Positions 19,728 to 22,048 of a stretch of DNA of 22,048 nt are shown here, piece by piece (the first letter of the stretch is position 1; the number at the start of each line of letters is the position of its first letter). The notes below the pieces were generated by a model that had not been told where the DNA came from, did not search any database, and saw nothing but the letters and a program-made list of their open reading frames with translations. The DNA is from a virus. Made by a program: the position numbers and the translations under genes. The stretch lies in the IMG/VR virus record IMGVR_UViG_3300028596_000072, positions 1-22,048 of that record, one strand, 5' to 3'.

Positions 19728-21471
19728 CCAGGCGGTTGAGGAAGTCCCCGACGTCGTCATCCCTGTCGTTATCGGCCCGTCGTGGAAGCGTGGCGAGGAC
19801 GGGCTGTTCGTCAAGCCTGCGTTCACGCTGGGCTGGCACGTGCTGGTGTGGACGGGCAAGTACTTGCAGCACCGCGGGCAGCGGTGGCGGTACACGAGCG
19901 AGCAGGTCCGGCTGATCCTGTGGTGGTTCGCTCTTGATCCGGATACGGGCGAGTTCGCGTACCGGGATGCTGTGCTGCAGCGCCTGAAGGGTTGGGGCAA
20001 GGATCCGTTCGGGGCGACCTTGTGTGCCGTCGAGTTCGTGGGCCCGTCGCGGTGGCTGGGGCGGGTCGCGGGCCCTGACGACGAGAGTGGCGTGCCGGAG
20101 GGGCAGCCTGTTGGTGAGCCGCATCCGGAGCCGTGGGTGCAGGTGGCGGCGGTCTCGAAGGATCAGACCCGCAACACGATGATCATTTTCGGGTCGTTGT
20201 TCACTCCGAAGGCCCGAGCCGAGTACAGCATCGACGTCGGCAAGGAGATCGTCTACGCCCACAAAGGTGCGGCCCGGATCGAGGCTGTGACGTCCTCGCC
20301 GCGGGCTCTTGAAGGCGGCCGGACGACGTTCACGCTGCTCAACGAGACGCACCACTGGATCGAGTCGAACCAGGGCCACGAGATGGCCGCCACGATCGAG
20401 CGGAACGCCACGAAGTCGGCGGACGGTTCGGCCCGTACTTTCGCCATCACCAACGCTTTCGAACCGGGCGAGGACTCGGTGGCGGAACAGACTCGCGACG
20501 CCTACGAGGCGGCCGAGGCTGGGCGGGCTGAAGACACCGGCATCCTGTACGACTCCCTCGAGGCCCCGCCGGAGGCCAAGCTCTCCAAGCCCTGGCTGGC
20601 GAAGGTGATCGAGGCGGTCCGGGGCGACTCGGTGTGGCTGGACATTGGCCGCATCGTGAAGTCGATCCTTGACCCTCGCAACCCTCCGTCCCGCAGCCGG
20701 CGTTTCTGGTTCAACCAGATCGTTGCCGCCGAGGACGCGTGGATGGCCCGCTACGAGTGGGATGCCTGCAAGCGCGAGGATCTGCAGTTGGCCGACGGCG
20801 ACGAGGTCGTCCTGTTCTTCGATGGCTCCAAGAGCGACGACGCGACGGGCCTGTGTGCCTGCCGCATGTCCGACGGCCTGGTATCGGCTCTGGGCGTGTG
20901 GCAGAAGCCGCCGAACTGGCCGGCGCCGAATACGCCGGGCTACGTGCCTTACCGGGTGCCGCGGGATGAGGTGCATGGCGTGGTGGAGAACGCGTTCGCC
21001 CGCTTCAAGGTGCTGGCGTTCTTCGCGGACCCAGGCTCTGGGCAGGATGACGACGACGGCGAGATGTACTGGGACACCTACATCGACTTGTGGGGTCAGA
21101 CGTGGGGCTCGAAGCTCGCGCTGCGCTCCGTTTCGTCGGGTCCGAAGGCGCACGCGGTGCGCTGGGACATGCGTGATCCCCGCAACCAGGAGACATTCAC
21201 GGAGGCCGTGAAGCGCACCCATGCGGACGTGTTGGAGCGGACGCTCATCCACGACGGGCACAAGGTGCTGCGCACGCACGTCATCAACGCCCGTCGGCGG
21301 ACGAACCGGTGGGGGATCACGATCGGCAAGGAGCATCGTGAGTCTGCACGCAAGATCGACCTCGCGGTGTGCGCGATCGGGGCACGGATGCTGCGCCGCA
21401 TGATCCTCAACTCGCCGAAGCGGCAGAAGAAGAAGGCCACGGGTAAGGGCAGGGTGGTGGTGCTGCGGTGA
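19699..21471 (+). CDS. terL: Terminase large subunit (ATPase and nuclease)
   Basis: This 590-residue protein is started at ATG 19699; TTG 19696 lies directly before it, and translation is probably coupled to terS, whose end it overlaps. The ATPase part has the variant Walker A loop LKGWGKDPFGA (about 96-106) and a Walker B/coupling segment LLNETHHW (about 210-217). The C-terminal RNase H-like nuclease has LFFDGSKSDDATGL (D at about 375) and a late acidic site in KIDLAVCAIGARML (about 550-565). FFADPGSGQDDDDGEMYWDT is a further conserved segment. This is the motor that cuts and pumps DNA into the capsid. Codon use is more G/T-ending than in the genes before 18.1 kb. Confidence 0.93.
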   Translation: MTTAPPSVADQAVEEVPDVVIPVVIGPSWKRGEDGLFVKPAFTLGWHVLVWTGKYLQHRGQRWRYTSEQVRLILWWFALDPDTGEFAYRDAVLQRLKGWGKDPFGATLCAVEFVGPSRWLGRVAGPDDESGVPEGQPVGEPHPEPWVQVAAVSKDQTRNTMIIFGSLFTPKARAEYSIDVGKEIVYAHKGAARIEAVTSSPRALEGGRTTFTLLNETHHWIESNQGHEMAATIERNATKSADGSARTFAITNAFEPGEDSVAEQTRDAYEAAEAGRAEDTGILYDSLEAPPEAKLSKPWLAKVIEAVRGDSVWLDIGRIVKSILDPRNPPSRSRRFWFNQIVAAEDAWMARYEWDACKREDLQLADGDEVVLFFDGSKSDDATGLCACRMSDGLVSALGVWQKPPNWPAPNTPGYVPYRVPRDEVHGVVENAFARFKVLAFFADPGSGQDDDDGEMYWDTYIDLWGQTWGSKLALRSVSSGPKAHAVRWDMRDPRNQETFTEAVKRTHADVLERTLIHDGHKVLRTHVINARRRTNRWGITIGKEHRESARKIDLAVCAIGARMLRRMILNSPKRQKKKATGKGRVVVLR

Positions 21472-22048
21472 CGGTGACCAGCCCCGACATCCCGCTGGCG
21501 TTTCTGTCGGACGACGAGCTCGCCCTGGTCAACATGTTGCGGGCGGACATGCTGCGTGACCGGTGGGCACTGCAACTGCGGGACGCCTACTTCAACGGCG
21601 AGCAGTTGGTGCGCGACCTCGGGATTTCGATCCCTCCGCAGTTGAAGGGCCTGCACACGATCATCGGCTGGCCGCGGGTCGGTGTGGAAAGTCTGGAGGA
21701 GCGTCTCGACTTGGAGGCGTTCCGATGGGCGGACGGGTCTGACTCGAGTGAGTTGGCGGAGATCGCCGAGGCGAACGATCTGTGGGACGAGTCGTCGCTG
21801 GCTCACCTGGATGCGCTGGTGTACGGCCGGGAGTATCTGGCGGTCGGCTCGGGGGACTGCGACGGGGAGTGTCCGCCGCTGATCTCTGCAGAGTCGCCGC
21901 TGGACATGACCGTGATGTGGGACGCCCGGGTCCGCATGAGTGTGGCTGCGCTGCGCGAGTGCGCGGCGGACACCTTCATCGAGGCTGGTCCGGACGAGCG
22001 GATGCTGGTCTTGTATCTGCCAGATCAGACGGTGATGGCGATGCCGTC
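21468..22048 (+). CDS. Portal protein, 3' partial
   Basis: GTG 21468 overlaps the terL stop (GTGA). The visible 193 residues read TVTSPDIPLAFLSDDELALV, ADMLRDRWALQLRDAYFNGE and LHTIIGWPRVGVESLEERLD, with SSLAHLDALVYGREYLAVGS and DMTVMWDARVR after that. These match the N-terminal region of the Gp6-like (SPP1-type) portal family common in actinophages. The portal forms the dodecameric ring at one capsid vertex through which DNA passes and to which the terminase docks. The position directly after terL supports the call. The gene continues beyond the window. Confidence 0.88.
   Translation, partial: MTVTSPDIPLAFLSDDELALVNMLRADMLRDRWALQLRDAYFNGEQLVRDLGISIPPQLKGLHTIIGWPRVGVESLEERLDLEAFRWADGSDSSELAEIAEANDLWDESSLAHLDALVYGREYLAVGSGDCDGECPPLISAESPLDMTVMWDARVRMSVAALRECAADTFIEAGPDERMLVLYLPDQTVMAMP

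Noticed and set aside
19360-21336. 658-residue open frame on the minus strand
   Set aside because: It is the antisense shadow of terS and terL; it is Arg/Pro/Leu-rich with no domain, while the + strand frames carry clear terminase motifs.
1-22048. Circular genome closed at the window ends
   Set aside because: The last bases do not match the first bases, so no terminal overlap supports circular closure within this window.

Overview
The window looks like part of a tailed double-stranded DNA phage (or prophage) of a high-GC actinobacterium, most likely Streptomyces or a relative. The grounds are high GC with strongly GC-biased third codon positions, frequent GTG/TTG starts, start-stop overlaps (ATGA, GTGA), and actinophage-type terminase, portal, HNH and tail genes. 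Nearly all genes are on the + strand. Two small genes, 979-1257 and 2018-2251, run the other way and face membrane-protein genes.

Layout. (1) 1-2251: the end of a DUF6197-like gene, then two single-pass membrane proteins with exported two-cysteine domains (the second MmpS-like), each convergent with a small minus-strand gene at a strong hairpin. (2) 2368-4769: a tightly coupled five-gene operon of two zinc-ribbon proteins, a small protein, a Thg1-like tRNA 3'-5' polymerase and a small protein. (3) 4770-5521: a hairpin-rich control region, a small HTH protein and a DUF7352-like protein. (4) 5619-12098: tail appendage genes. They comprise a tail fibre protein, two lectin-like proteins with 20-residue tandem repeats, small tail proteins and a 987-residue tailspike with two beta-helix regions. 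(5) 12111-14896: a glycosyltransferase, a methyltransferase and a sugar-nucleotide SDR with two small genes between them, a likely glycan-modifying cassette tied to the tailspike. (6) 14910-18121: small accessory genes, several sharing one translation-initiation box, plus an HNH endonuclease. (7) 18122-18574: an AT-richer non-coding region with 14 GATC sites in 210 bp, a candidate cos/pac site or origin. (8) 18575-22048: a stand-alone prim-pol domain, terminase small and large subunits, and the start of the portal gene.

Reading across region 7, codon preference changes from strongly C-ending to a G/T-ending mix. With the non-coding region and the terminase genes next to it, this suggests the window spans the junction of the right and left genome ends. 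No integrase, lysis, capsid, tape-measure or replicative helicase gene is visible, and I saw no tRNA gene or CRISPR array.

The strongest candidates for new biology are the phage Thg1-like operon (possible tRNA 5'-end repair or counter-defence), the sugar cassette behind the tailspike, the GATC-cluster region, and the structured leaders before the HTH and tail genes. All functions are inferred from sequence motifs read by eye; no database search was run.
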